Shown here piece after piece: positions 11,598 to 21,466 of a stretch of DNA of 64,000 nt. The stretch is taken from positions 2,108,001 to 2,172,000 of the forward strand of contig JARKIF010000002.1 in assembly GCA_029378245.1 (NCBI GenBank), in the 5' to 3' direction. The first letter of the stretch is position 1. Every line of letters starts with the position of its first letter. The notes beneath the pieces are model-generated. The model had not been told where the DNA came from, did not search any database, and saw only the letters and a program-made list of their open reading frames with translations. This DNA comes from Roridomyces roridus. Lineage: Eukaryota > Basidiomycota > Agaricomycetes > Agaricales > Mycenaceae. The position numbers were made by a program, and so were the translations under genes.

Positions 11598-13039
11598 TTA
11601 AACTTGATCTGCTACGCAGCTCAGACATACCTCTGGTGCAAAAGGCCACTCGTCGAAAGCTTTCACTAGCAGGGCCCAGTCATTCATGGACATTTGTCGT
11701 ACTGGGGTCTTTGGATCGACACGTTGGTGTGGCTCCAGTCCTGGCGCATTAATCACCTTGAGGAGGCTCTGCGCATTAGGGGCAAGATACCTGGACGGAT
11801 ATAAGCATAAACCGAGTCGATGGACTGGACGCACACCAAGGCATTCTTGAGTGGTTGCGCCCTGTTGACATAGAGGTGGCGGAGACAATAGTCCCACTTG
11901 TGAAGCAGACCCGGTTTGATGAGCTGATGCTCCAAAGGCGTGAAATTGGCGGCGACGAATGGGTTGCCCGCCTTGCCAGTCATCAGAGGCCGGGCCAGCT
12001 TCTGCTCTTTTTCTCTTTCCGCGAGGTTAATTGCGGAAGGGATAGGATGAAAATGGTCCGTATAAGGCTGGAGCATCGAGTATGGGACGGCTTCTGAAAA
12101 CGCCGTGGTGGCTGCTGCCATGTTGCTTAGTTTACACCGGACAGCTGTTGTGTCTCCGACGATTCTCTGTGGTCGCATTGAGAGAGGTTCAAAGATTGAA
12201 AACCAGCTGACCTTCCAGATGTATTCACTGAGTAAAATACCCATGGGGACACGACCGTATTTAAAGAGCCATTGCTGGTCGGGTATACTGCGAATCAATT
12301 GAGATATGAGTTGTTCGCCGGGTATATTGGACGTCAAGTGAGAGATGAATTGTAGCTGCGGGTGGACTGTGAATCGTTCAAATAACGTCGTGGGCGTAAT
12401 GAGAGGAGCCAACCTCCTTGGTCCCAAGGAACAGTCTGGATGTGTTCAAGCAACCGTAACTCTTCCAATTGCTGATACGAGGTCCAGCTCTCTCCTCCAA
12501 TCGGAAGGACTGTAATCCTGTCGTCGACGGCCTCGAGAGGCTATGGCCGTTACACAATGGACGTGCGGAAAGAATGGGCTTCGCACCTTGAGATACTTGA
12601 GGTACATCTCGGCGTTTTCCATAACAATAAGCTTCTTTATTCGACTGCGAGGGAGGGCGAGTAGGGCGCGTGTCAGTTGTCCTGGACCTGACAATGCGAG
12701 CTCGGGGCTTGAAGTGACAGTCAGAAATCCAAAGTACCAGGGAATATCTCGATGACGGTTTTATCTTGAGAACCCTTGGGAACAAATGCTTGCGCGACCT
12801 TCTCTGCAGTGGCTAGATTTGCGATAGAAACGCGGTGTTGGAAAGCCTTGAGGCCAGATGGAAAATGTTGGCGCCATAGCGATCGAGGAGGGAGTTTGGC
12901 TGTGAGGGAATGAGCTAGACGACGCGGCTAGTTGAGAAACACTACCTTCACTGGTAGTCTTTTTCCCTGTCGCGTAGAAACGGCGAGCAAACGCGCCAAC
13001 CTCTCTTCGACGCGTACTGCGACTGACCAAAACGAGCAT
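11598..13039 (-). CDS. MTF1: Mitochondrial transcription factor B / rRNA dimethyladenosine transferase family (Mtf1-like)
   Basis: The start at 13039 gives an Arg-rich, acid-poor presequence (MLVLVSRSTRRREVGAFARR) typical of mitochondrial import. After the first intron the reading is LPPRSLWRQHFP, then ATAEKVAQAFVPKG, then the AdoMet-fold start VIEIFPGPGQLTRALL with ENAEMYLKYLK and PLEAVDDRITVLP. Later exons read PWDQGVHPQLQFISHL and RIVGDTTAVRCKLS, and the end is NDWALLVKAFDEWPFAPE with stop at 11598-11600. Six introns are needed; the last is 11791-11834 (44 nt). Fungal members are cofactors of mitochondrial RNA polymerase derived from KsgA-type rRNA methyltransferases. Whether this one still methylates rRNA cannot be judged from the sequence. 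The FPGPGQLT motif is kept. Confidence 0.75.
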
Positions 13040-13093
13040 TTTATGTTTGTCCCGATTTACAGTGATGATGCATCACATGCATCACAGTACTTG

Positions 13094-13203
13094 ATGTCTT
13101 TCGTCCGAGAGCCCTTTTCCACCAATTTCAATCCAAAAATCTGGCATTCAAGCTACACTAAAGTAATGTCTTTAGTCCGAGAGCCCTTTTTCGCTAATCT
13201 CAA
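13094..13203. repeat. Two copies of a ~38-bp direct repeat at the 3' end of a gene
   Basis: About 38 bp at 13094-13130 recur at 13165-13203, sharing the core GTCCGAGAGCCCTTTT and flanking atgtctt / caa positions. The second copy is the last coding segment of the minus-strand glycosyltransferase-like gene (KGSRTKDI). The first lies 71 nt further downstream, in its 3' flank. It looks like a local duplication of the gene's end. Confidence 0.7.
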
Positions 13204-14538
13204 CGCAATAATATCTGTGGAAAGACTCGAGTAACCATTCCCCACGAAAACCGCCGCATCCACAGCAAGTTGCACATCCAGAGCCACAGCCCAATCAGAT
13301 TCACCATTGTGCACTGGCAATGAACCGGAATGTGTGACTACTTTCATCGGTCCACCGGCCCAGCCACCAACTCGCAGCACGCGCTCGCGGCTGTGAAAAG
13401 CCGCCTCCAGCTTATAGTATTGGAGGTAGACAGTGGGGTGATCCCAAGCTCCGTCATGTAGCACATGCAACGTCGTGATGTGCGGATTAATACTGGCTTG
13501 ATAATCGATGGCTTGGAGAATACGAGACAGAGAAGGAAAGCAATGTTCCATGACAGAGCTCCGGTTTTGAGTATCCAGTAAGGGAGGGAAGACGGTGTCA
13601 GCTAGTTCAGGTAGTGTGGCCCATGTTGTGAAACCGGTTTGGCTCGACGCCAGACCACGGCAATGGTCCTCAAAGTCACCTGGAGAGCATGAGCTGAGGC
13701 CATCATCGAATTGAAGGCAAGTACCGCGGCGTAGATGCAGAGCCATATATGGCTCGACCTCTGTGGGACGCCCCCTTTGCACCATTTGCAAGATATGTGA
13801 AGACCTCGATGCACGTCAAGGGACAGAAACAAGTGGAAGCAAGGGAGACAGACCATTTGAAATGTTCCCCCAAGTAATACCTGAAAGTTGGCCATATCGG
13901 CCGCAAGGCAGCGGATGCCAGGAAGCTACGATGTTTTCAGAAACTAAACACAATTCAACCACTTTCGACTTACCCCCAATGCAAAATATGGTCGTCGACT
14001 ACGACGCACCTATCCGGTCCATCCAGTACGTCTCTTGCGTGTGGCCACAACGCGTCGTTTTCACGACTAAGGGAGACGTGCACGACTGCTGAGGGTGGAC
14101 AGACTTTGTCAAAAACAGCAGAGCTGATCGAGTTGGTGGACGTAACCCCAGTGAGGAACGCCGACAGTGGAAGCGAAGCACGACGGGGGGCTTTTTGCCA
14201 GATTAGAGGTTGGTAGACGTAGACCCGGGAAGTCAGGAGCGCAAGATGATGAAATAGTAATATTTCTTGGATTTGGTTATTGAACCCCGCACCTACCCGG
14301 TATGAGCAACTTTGTATCCCTCGGTTTGGGGAGTAAACTCACCTTGTAGCTGGCGGAAAAGGACATATTTGGCCGTCGGACGTTCCTCAATAACGCTCAA
14401 CGACGCAAGCAGTTCCTTCTGGGTATAGGTCGCGTAGATTGCATACGGAGGCGCGAGTCGACGGTACAGATAATAGAGAAAGAGGAGCACAACAAAAGCC
14501 GAAAAAACGAAAACACGGAGACGAGTGAGCTTGATCAT
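13153..14538 (-). CDS. Type II membrane glycosyltransferase-like protein (fucosyltransferase-like)
   Basis: The N-terminus (MIKLTRLRVFVFSAFVVLL, continuing hydrophobic) is a signal anchor, suggesting a Golgi type II protein. After one intron, RQLQGAGFNNQIQEILLFHH reads like the nucleotide-sugar binding start of fungal O-fucosyltransferase-like families. The distal exon has MALHLRRGTC and, near the end, AVFVGNGYSSLSTDIIALRL, the GxGxSS segment typical of that fold. Stop CTA complement at 13153-13155. An upstream in-frame ATG at 14589 is possible, but it would overlap the divergent neighbour's 5' region. Substrate unknown; family assignment rests on these two motifs only. The middle exons (cysteine- and proline-poor, about 13900-14200) are approximate. 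Confidence 0.5.
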
Positions 14539-14609
14539 GAACAAGGGAGAGACTGATCGAATTGATGACGAGAGCGGATCACGAGACACGCGACTTCACG
14601 TCTTCCGCC

Positions 14610-16719
14610 ATGTCCACGCGAAGAAAATTGAAACGACGGTTTAGCTCGGCATCCGTCTTGAACGAAGCCTGGTCTCATTCCAACTCCAAATCTTCCCCCC
14701 GTTCGACCCAGGGCACGGGTCAAGAACAGAGACCGAGCATTTATACTTCACTTCCGCCTTCGCCCATATCTCCTTCACACCCTTTGTCGCCACCCGTGTC
14801 TCCCATTCCTTTATTTCAGCCCAGCACTGTCCCGTTCTCTTTGTGGGATTATCTCCGGGAAGAGCTGTTGGCCACCGATTTCGACTCGCACCAGGAACTC
14901 AAGTGGGATCGTGTTAGCAATTTCCTGAGTATTCCTATAGCCGTAGAGAAGGTGCGTTGCCTTTGGTTTCGTCTGAAAGGCTTTCACGGCTTGTAGATCA
15001 TTGGCTTCGGCTTCGTCGTTTGCTTAGACTCTTTCCTCTACACATTTACCATTCTCCCAATCCGCTTCGCACTTGCTTGGACGCGTTTCATGGCAAATAC
15101 ATTCTCTCGCTCGGCCCCTCCCTTGCCGCCGTCTCAAAAGGCCGATATCCTCAAAGGCCTCCTGCTTATTATCTCCATAATGATACTCAATCCTCTCGCG
15201 GACGCCAGCAAGATTTATCATTCCATACGAGGACAGGACACGATAAAATTGTACGTCATCTTCAATGCTCTGGAGGTGCGTGTTCGCTCGATTGTTTCTT
15301 GGGGTTCCTGACGCGTGGCAGATCGGCGATCGTCTATGTGCATCCATCGGCCAGGACATACTGGACTGCTTGTTTTCGCGGTCTACTCTGGAGCCCCTTT
15401 CGCACAGAATACCAGTGACGACGCACACATTTCGACCAGTTCTCTTTTTTGTGCTTGCTACATTGTACAATGGTACTTTTGACCTCACTTGGCATTTCAC
15501 AAAGCTGATATGTCGCTCAGTGGCTCATTCCCTCGTCATGGTCTACCAGCTGATTGCGCTCAACGTCGCTATCAACTCTTACGACCACGCGTTACTCACA
15601 TTGCTGGTGTCAAACCAGTTTGTCGAAATCAAAGGCAGTGTGTTCAAGAAATTCGAAAAAGACACCCTTTTTCAGATCACTTGTGCTGGTGGGATTTTTG
15701 TTTTGAAAACTCCCGCCTTCTCTGATCCATCGTAGACATCGTGGAGCGCTTCTCTTTGGCTCTCATGCTCTGCGTGGTCGCTTTCCGGAACTTGATAGAA
15801 TTGAGTGGCTCCGAGTTCGACTTTAGAGAAGGGTTTATTCTGCCCCAGAGTTTTGGATGGGTTTGGGGGAATAATGTGCTTTGGACTATCTCATATGTGT
15901 GTCCAGTCGCAATGGATTCGTGTTCCCGACTAATCCACCCCAGCCGGTGCTGACCGTGATGGTATCGGAAATGCTCGTGGACTGGCTGAAACACGCCTTT
16001 ATCACTAAATTCAACCATATTCGCCCTTCCGTTTATGAGACTTACACGGACGTCCTCTGTCGGGACCTGGCTAGTGGCAGCGCTGTAGGCCGTCGCGGAG
16101 CGCGCAAAGTACGAGTTGAAATTCATCCACACCTTGTCTGACAAATATTCTAGCACTCGTTCGTCGACCAGTCTCCCCTGGTCGCGCGCCGGCTGGGATT
16201 CGCTTCCCTTCCTCTCGCCATCATTTCCATCCTGATTGGATCACAGTGCATAAACTTGATGTTTACCTTGCACTCTGATACTTCCTCGTGGTCAGTGGCC
16301 TCACTGTCCACCGCCGAGATTGTACACTATCTCAAATGGGCTGTCATGGGTCTATTGTTCTGGCTATGGTTTGTAATGTCGTTGACAGTTGCGGCCAATA
16401 CTGAACAACCTTCTCCAGCTTCGTCGTAGTCAAAGTCATCCTCGGCGTGAATCTTGTGAGCTTTGCCACAAAACGACAAGCCGGGATGGAGGCTCGCGAG
16501 GCGGCAGACGCGATCAATGACTTTGGACGAGACCCCATCGGCGAGGGCCGAGAAGAACAGATCTACAATAAGGAACTGAAAACCCTGTTGAACCAGAAGG
16601 ATGACGACGCGCCGGCTGTTGCGGAGATGGGGGAGCGAACGGAGAAGGACAAGGGGAAGAAGGGACGCGTGAAGCTGCAGGATCTCACACGATTTACTAT
16701 GCTCAAAAGGATTTGGTGA
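14610..16719 (+). CDS. TAPT1/Emp65-family multi-pass membrane protein (DUF747)
   Basis: A Ser/Pro-rich cytosolic N-terminus leads to FSLWDYLREELLATDFD, the family's entry motif. Repeated hydrophobic segments follow: GFVVCLDSFLYTFTILP, LLLIISIMILNPLADASKIY, and RPVLFFVLATLYN. Signature stretches are YVIFNALEIGDRLCASIGQD and, after a splice, LAHSLVMVYQLIALNVAINSYDHALLTLLVSNQFVEIKGSVFKKF (quoted in parts of the family as VSNQFVEIK). The tail is highly charged and ends KLQDLTRFTMLKRIW. TAPT1/Emp65 proteins sit in ER or ciliary-base membranes; Emp65 with Slp1 protects ER proteins from degradation. The start at 14610 was preferred over 14562 because it leaves room for the divergent gene. Seven or so introns. 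Confidence 0.85.
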
Positions 16720-16794
16720 ACCAATTGTATATAAACGCTGGATAATGAGACAGTCGTAAGGAACGTATGGATACACTGAGAGAAATGAGTGTGC

Positions 16795-17563
16795 TTAGGA
16801 CCGCGGCCCTTGGATGGAAGAGTATGCTTGTTGTAATTCGTCTGTATCGAATCTGCGGTGTTTCGAACGAGTGGGAACAGACCCAAGTCGTTTCCGCTCG
16901 GGGATTGGAGGGAGCTTCTTGTCCATGCGGAGAGGTGCAACGGTGCGTTGAGACGCAGAGTTGCTCTCAACTGAGACTGCGTGAGGGCGCTCAGCGTGCC
17001 TTGTGTTTAGCCTCGTGGTTGCACCCAAACTACGGGTGGACATGTTAAAGGATGAGCTTGAATACAACGGAGGGCGGGAGGAAGACGCGGCAGGGGAGAC
17101 TGTGCGGGCGTGCCCCATTTGTTGGAGCTTCCGCGCCACCTTCTCTGGCAGAGGAGGAAGGAGTTCTGCCTCTGGATAGAGAAGGCCGGGGTTCTGGAGA
17201 CCCGTCCGAGAACCAATGGGGGGTTTGGGGAACTGTTGTAGGATATCTACCAGTTGAAATCCCTCGGGAGTCGGAGGTGGAGGCGGCGTGACAGGACGCC
17301 TGAACCCCAGCTCATCGCACCATTCGGTCCATTCGTCAATGGCAGTCTTTGCCGCCAAGGGCGAGTGGCTGTGGATATCAGAGACGGTGAGTGGCTTCGT
17401 GCCTCGATAACTCGGCCTAAGTCGGTCGCTATCCGATTTATCCCTGGTTAGAACACAATCAGAACGATGCCGCTGAAAAAAATGATGATACGAACTTGTG
17501 GTGGAATACTTTGGAAATTTTGCGGATACGTTCCATGTCGTTTGGTGAGGAGTCGAGAGACAT
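16795..17563 (-). CDS. Hypothetical proline-rich protein
   Basis: I do not recognise a family. The best model starts at 17563 (MSLDSSPNDMERIRKISKVF), removes one intron at 17444-17495, and continues DKSDSDRLRPSYRGTKPLTV into IDEWTEWCDELGFRRPVTPP. The protein is about 238 aa. It then becomes Pro/Ser/Arg-rich and ends KLPPIPERKRL...SIQGPRS at 16795. The splice phase is exact, which supports the short start over the longer uninterrupted frame beginning at 17685. That frame would run almost into the next gene's stop at 17716. Nuclear or cytosolic location is unknown, and the basic, low-complexity tail suggests disorder. Confidence 0.5.
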
Positions 17564-17715
17564 ACCGGCTTTATATGCGTTGCGCTTTGGACGAGTGGCC
17601 TGCCTTTGTTCGTGGCCCAACGGTGAACTTGCTTAAAATGGACATGTAGGAACCTTTGTGAGGAGAGCATTATGACATTCAACAATGGACAACAGTGGGA
17701 GGCGGTGCGAGGACA

Positions 17716-18969
17716 TCACTCCTTTGTCTCTTCGGGATCAGCTCCTTCGAGCCACTGGTACACAACTCGAGAATCCCTGTCCCGATACCTCGGATCAGAG
17801 GCAGCCGAATGGTAAGCCGCGATGGTGGTGTCTGCTAAAACAAGTCTGGCTCCGACGTTGTCCGCCGCTTCCGCGGCAAGCTTCAAGTCCTTCTCCATGA
17901 GCTGTACCTGGAAGAACGAGGTGAACCATCGAGTCGCGTCGTGCCACCACACCACAATCACCTTGAATCCGCCCTGGTATCTTTTACTCGTCACGGCAGT
18001 CGGGCATACTCCTGGAACTGGATGAAAATAGTTAGAGCGTGCTATCAATTGGGAAGGGTAAATACCCGGATTAACTGTCGCGTTCACCCAATTTGCGGCG
18101 GATCCCTTGTCGAAACAATCACTCAATACTTTTGGGTCTATCCCCAATTTCATACCGAGGTTCATGGCCTCAGATGTTGCCAAAGCAATCGTCCCGCTGA
18201 GATAGTTGTTGCTGAGCTTCGCAGCCAGACCGAGTCCCGGGCCTCCCATAGGCAGTATGGATTTTCCCATCGTCGAAAGAATGTTGCGCAAGAACGGAAA
18301 GTCTACGTCGCTCTCGTTCATCCCGCACATAAATGTGATTATACCCTTTGACGCCCCGGCGGTGCCACCCGAAACCGGGCAATCATGGAAACGAGCTGGG
18401 TTTTCTGCATGACTCGATTCAACTGTTTCGCGAACAGCTTTGCTAGTCGCAAGATCAATGGTAGAGCTGCATGAAATCAGTATGTCTCTGCGACGGAATA
18501 TAGGCCTCGTACCAATCAATGAATACCTTTCCGGACGTATTCCCAGCCAACAGTCCTGTTTCGCTGGTCAAGTAAACGTCCTTCACATGTCTTCCTTTCA
18601 AGAATTGTCACTCGGCTTGCGATAGTTGGTGGTTCATACCTTCGGGCACTATTGTAAAGATGTATTTCTGCCATTGCATGAGCAAGTCAATCCGAGAAGG
18701 ACAACGATTCGTTCTCACTGATTTCGCCGCGACCTCTTTGGCGTTGCCAGCAATCTCAACCCTGCCGCTGGGAGCCTCGCGCGCAAACTGGTCGAGCACG
18801 TCCTGGTTCACATCAAAGATGACCAGATTGGTGGAGCTATTTTTGAGCAGCTGATTCGCCATGGGCCATCCCATTGCACCTTGGCTAGTTCAGCCCACAT
18901 GTTCAATCGAATCGAATGAAGCACACCGAGACCAATCCATCCAATTCCAAAGTGTTCGGGGAGGGCCAT
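17716..18969 (-). CDS. 3-hydroxyisobutyrate dehydrogenase (mitochondrial)
   Basis: The Rossmann NAD-binding start is split by an intron: GIGWIGLG joins AMGWPMANQLL, giving the GxGxMGxPMA motif. Then come FTIVPEGRHVKDVYLTSETG, the family stretch HDCPVSGGTAGASKGIITFM, and GPGLGLAAKLSNNYL, where the Lys is the catalytic residue of beta-hydroxyacid dehydrogenases. The end reads LVLADTTIAAYHSAASD. The enzyme oxidises 3-hydroxyisobutyrate to methylmalonate semialdehyde in valine breakdown. Start 18969 was chosen because the nucleotide-binding strand begins eight residues later. No clear presequence is visible, and an ATG nine codons upstream (18996) adds only a few residues. At least six introns. 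Confidence 0.9.
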
Positions 18970-19082
18970 GTTTGAATGGCCACTAGATTTTCTCACTGTT
19001 TACTTCTACCATCCCGCCGGAGGCCCGTGTGACCAATGACCAGTTGGAATACACACATTTTGTTCTCTTCACCAACCCTCAC

Positions 19083-19835
19083 ATGAATCCCAGGCCCAAC
19101 GAGGACGCGCACCAGGAGCTGTATGACGCCGGGATGGTGGTCCGGCGCAAAGTCATGGTGAGTTTAACGGCGGAATCATTTTGCAAGCTGACGCATTTCC
19201 AGGGAGACGAGTATGTAAACAAACAGCTGGAGAAAGGGGTATCGGATTTCATGAGGCCGATGCAAGAGGTGAGCGACGACACGATTGTACGAACGAGAGT
19301 GTTGACCGTTGTACTTCAAGTTGACGACCGAGGTATGTCCAAACTTGACCCACCCGCGCAATTCGAGTATTTTCTTTCCAGGTGGCGTGGGGAACGATCT
19401 GGACGCGACGCAAGTTGATTCATCTCTGCGAAACGCTACTCTGAACATACCTTCAGCTGGTTTAGAGCCGAAGCAGAGGAGCCTTATCAATATCGCGCTG
19501 TTGGCGGCGCAAGGAAAACCGGAGGAGGTGTGTCGATTCGTACCTCGGACCATTCCAAAGCTGATACCAAGAAGCTTGCGGGCCATGTAAGGTGGGCACA
19601 GACGATGAAACTCTTCGAGAGAACTAAGAAATAAACCAGGGGGGCTATCGTGAATGGTGCCACGGAGGAGGAAATTCGCGAGACCTTGCTTCAGACGGCG
19701 GTGTATTGTGGCATTCCGACGGGTGAGGGGGATAGCCAAGCGGGACTCCCACTGATTTTGTCGACAGGTATTTCGAGCTTCCGCGTGGCTGAGGAGGCAT
19801 TGAAAAAGGTCAATGCTGAACTAGGAAAGTATTAG
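19083..19835 (+). CDS. Carboxymuconolactone decarboxylase / AhpD-like family protein
   Basis: The start MNPRPNEDAHQELYDAGMVV at 19083 is typical in length; an earlier non-ATG reading is not needed. Exons join to GDEYVNKQLEKGVSDFMRPM, LTTEVAWGTIWTRPGLEPKQ, RSLINIALLAAQGKPEEADT, KKLAGHVRGAIVNGATEEEI and LLQTAVYCGIPTGISSFRVAEEA, covering the whole family fold. The TRPGL join requires a GC-AG intron (19410-19456, donor gcaagt). In bacteria the family includes gamma-carboxymuconolactone decarboxylase in aromatic breakdown. Fungal members like this are mostly uncharacterised, and the conserved Cys in VYC and His in GHVRG are the likely active-site residues. About 190 aa. Confidence 0.85.
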
Positions 19836-20015
19836 TCTCCCGCAATCAGACTGTAGTATGAGGATGTCGTCGATATGCAAGAAATGTTTGAGGAAGGTCG
19901 GGCCGAGCTCGCGGCTATTGATCGGATCCCTTACTTACTCTCTTCCTTCATGTTCTATCGCGCATTGACCTTGCGCGCTGTCATCGGATAAATACTATCC
20001 CTCACTCTCATTTAT

Positions 20016-20746
20016 ATGTCTGCCGCTGTCTATGCCCGAGGGGCTTCTGTCGTGCTTTGCCTCGCTGCCGCTGTCTTTCTGGTCAGGACGCTATTCCCTG
20101 TGGCTTCCAAAAGACCGACATCCATCCAGATACTCGTAACCATTTCGGCGCCAACTTGGGAGAAAATAGGTTTCCTAAAGGCTGGGCCATTGCCAATACG
20201 GTTTGGTGTCCTGGGCCACACGGGAACAAGGGTGGGCATTGGATATAGATTCAATTCAAGCGCGCTGGCGTTCGAGTACGTGTGGTTCTACATTCATGCT
20301 CTTACCCTTCGCTCACTTAATACAGTGACCACAACCTGAATACTCCAGTTGTGCTGAACCTCACCAAAACCTTGATTCTGCATCCGGTTGCCGCCGGGTT
20401 GGCCGGGTTGGCGTCTTTCTTCGGTCTGTGTGGATTGACTTATTATCACGGAGGCACGGTGGTCATGGTGTATGTATGCGTTTCTTGTCTTGCATTCTTT
20501 CTCACACTCTGTGCCAGGCTTCTGGCTGCACTAGCGACGGTCGTATGCCTTCTCGCCTTCGTCCTGGACCTTGTTCTTTTTGGGATCGCTCGGAATAGCT
20601 TCCGAAGCCAGGGAATCAGCGCCCAGTACGACAATGCGTGCTGGTTGACGCTCGCAGCGCTTGTGGCGCTACTTCTCGGGTTTTCCACGGCCTCGTACGG
20701 AGTGTTTGCACGCTACAAGAAAAACAGGCAGGGGAGGGTGTCTTAG
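20016..20746 (+). CDS. PalI/Rim9-SUR7 family four-span membrane protein
   Basis: Exons join to a first membrane span (VVLCLAAAVFLILVTISAPT) ending in the family's APTWEKIGFL. A short extracellular loop follows with FGVLGHTGTRVGIGYRF, then spans LHPVAAGLAGLASFFGLCGL, LLAALATVVCLLAFVLDLVL and TLAALVALLLGFSTASYGVF. A short basic cytosolic tail ends at 20746. The loop's position and the four spans match pali-domain proteins: Rim9/PalI in ambient pH sensing at the plasma membrane, or Sur7-like eisosome proteins. Which subgroup is not decidable here. Introns visible include one with donor gtcagg after AAVFL and one with gtatgt after VVMV. The hAT-like MITE sits 176 bp downstream. Confidence 0.75.
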
Positions 20747-20921
20747 GATATTGTATTATAGTGGGTTTTTTGCATGACTATCGCCATGTACTCTTCACAC
20801 TGAATTCCACGAATTCCGGTTGTATCTTTCGTCTGGCGGGCACGCTGATTGCCAAATCAATAGCCGAGCCGAGACAGAACGACACATTTCAACAATCCAT
20901 CACGCCGCCTGCCTGAAACGA

Positions 20922-21340
20922 AGGACCCCGAACTATGCGGTCATATGTTGTTGCCGGTTCGGACAAAACGAGCCTCAAAAATGACCTTTCGGCCGGCCGA
21001 AAGTTCGGACAAAGCAGCCCGCGGCAGGCGGAGCCCAGGCAAAAGTTCGGACAAGGAGGGTCCGGAGGCCACCAAATGGACCAAATTGCGGTAGGCTCAC
21101 CATAATCTTCGCGGTTGCAGGCAGTCGAAGTTTCCGGTGGGTGCCGGGTGATTTAGCGGGGCGCCGCGCAGATTCTGGCGCGAAAAATCGAAAAACCTCG
21201 GGCCGAACTTCCAAAAAAGGCATCTCGGCTATCAGGCCGTTGATGGGTTCGGACAAGTGGGTCGGCGCTCTCTCCAGACTGGTTCGGACAACGGGGTCCG
21301 GCCGGCGGAAACGGCCTTTGGGGGCATAGTTCGGGGTCCT
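20922..21340. mobile_element. hAT-like non-autonomous MITE (419 bp, 17-bp perfect TIRs, 8-bp TSD)
   Basis: The left end AGGACCCCGAACTATGC (20922-20938) is repeated as an exact inverse complement at 21324-21340. The element is flanked by identical 8-bp direct copies TGAAACGA (20914-20921 and 21341-21348). An 8-bp target duplication is characteristic of hAT transposons. Inside, the 10-mer GTTCGGACAA occurs five times in one orientation (20957, 21003, 21045, 21247, 21282), and there is an 18-bp perfect palindrome at 20986-21003. No coding capacity. The intact TIRs and duplication suggest recent insertion. It lies about 125 bp upstream of the next gene's start codon. Confidence 0.85.
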
Positions 21341-21466
21341 TGAAACGACCTCGACTGATGCTAACCAGTATTGACATTTCTTTCTTTTCTTGTGCCTCTT
21401 TCGTTCTCAGTGCCTCCAGTGCACAGACCCTGTGGGTCCTTTTGATCCCTTCCCGCCGGTCGTAAT

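Noticed and set aside
17564..17685. Longer N-terminus for the hypothetical gene from 17685
   Set aside because: It would nearly abut the upstream gene's stop, and an exact-phase intron with a better start at 17563 explains the sequence.
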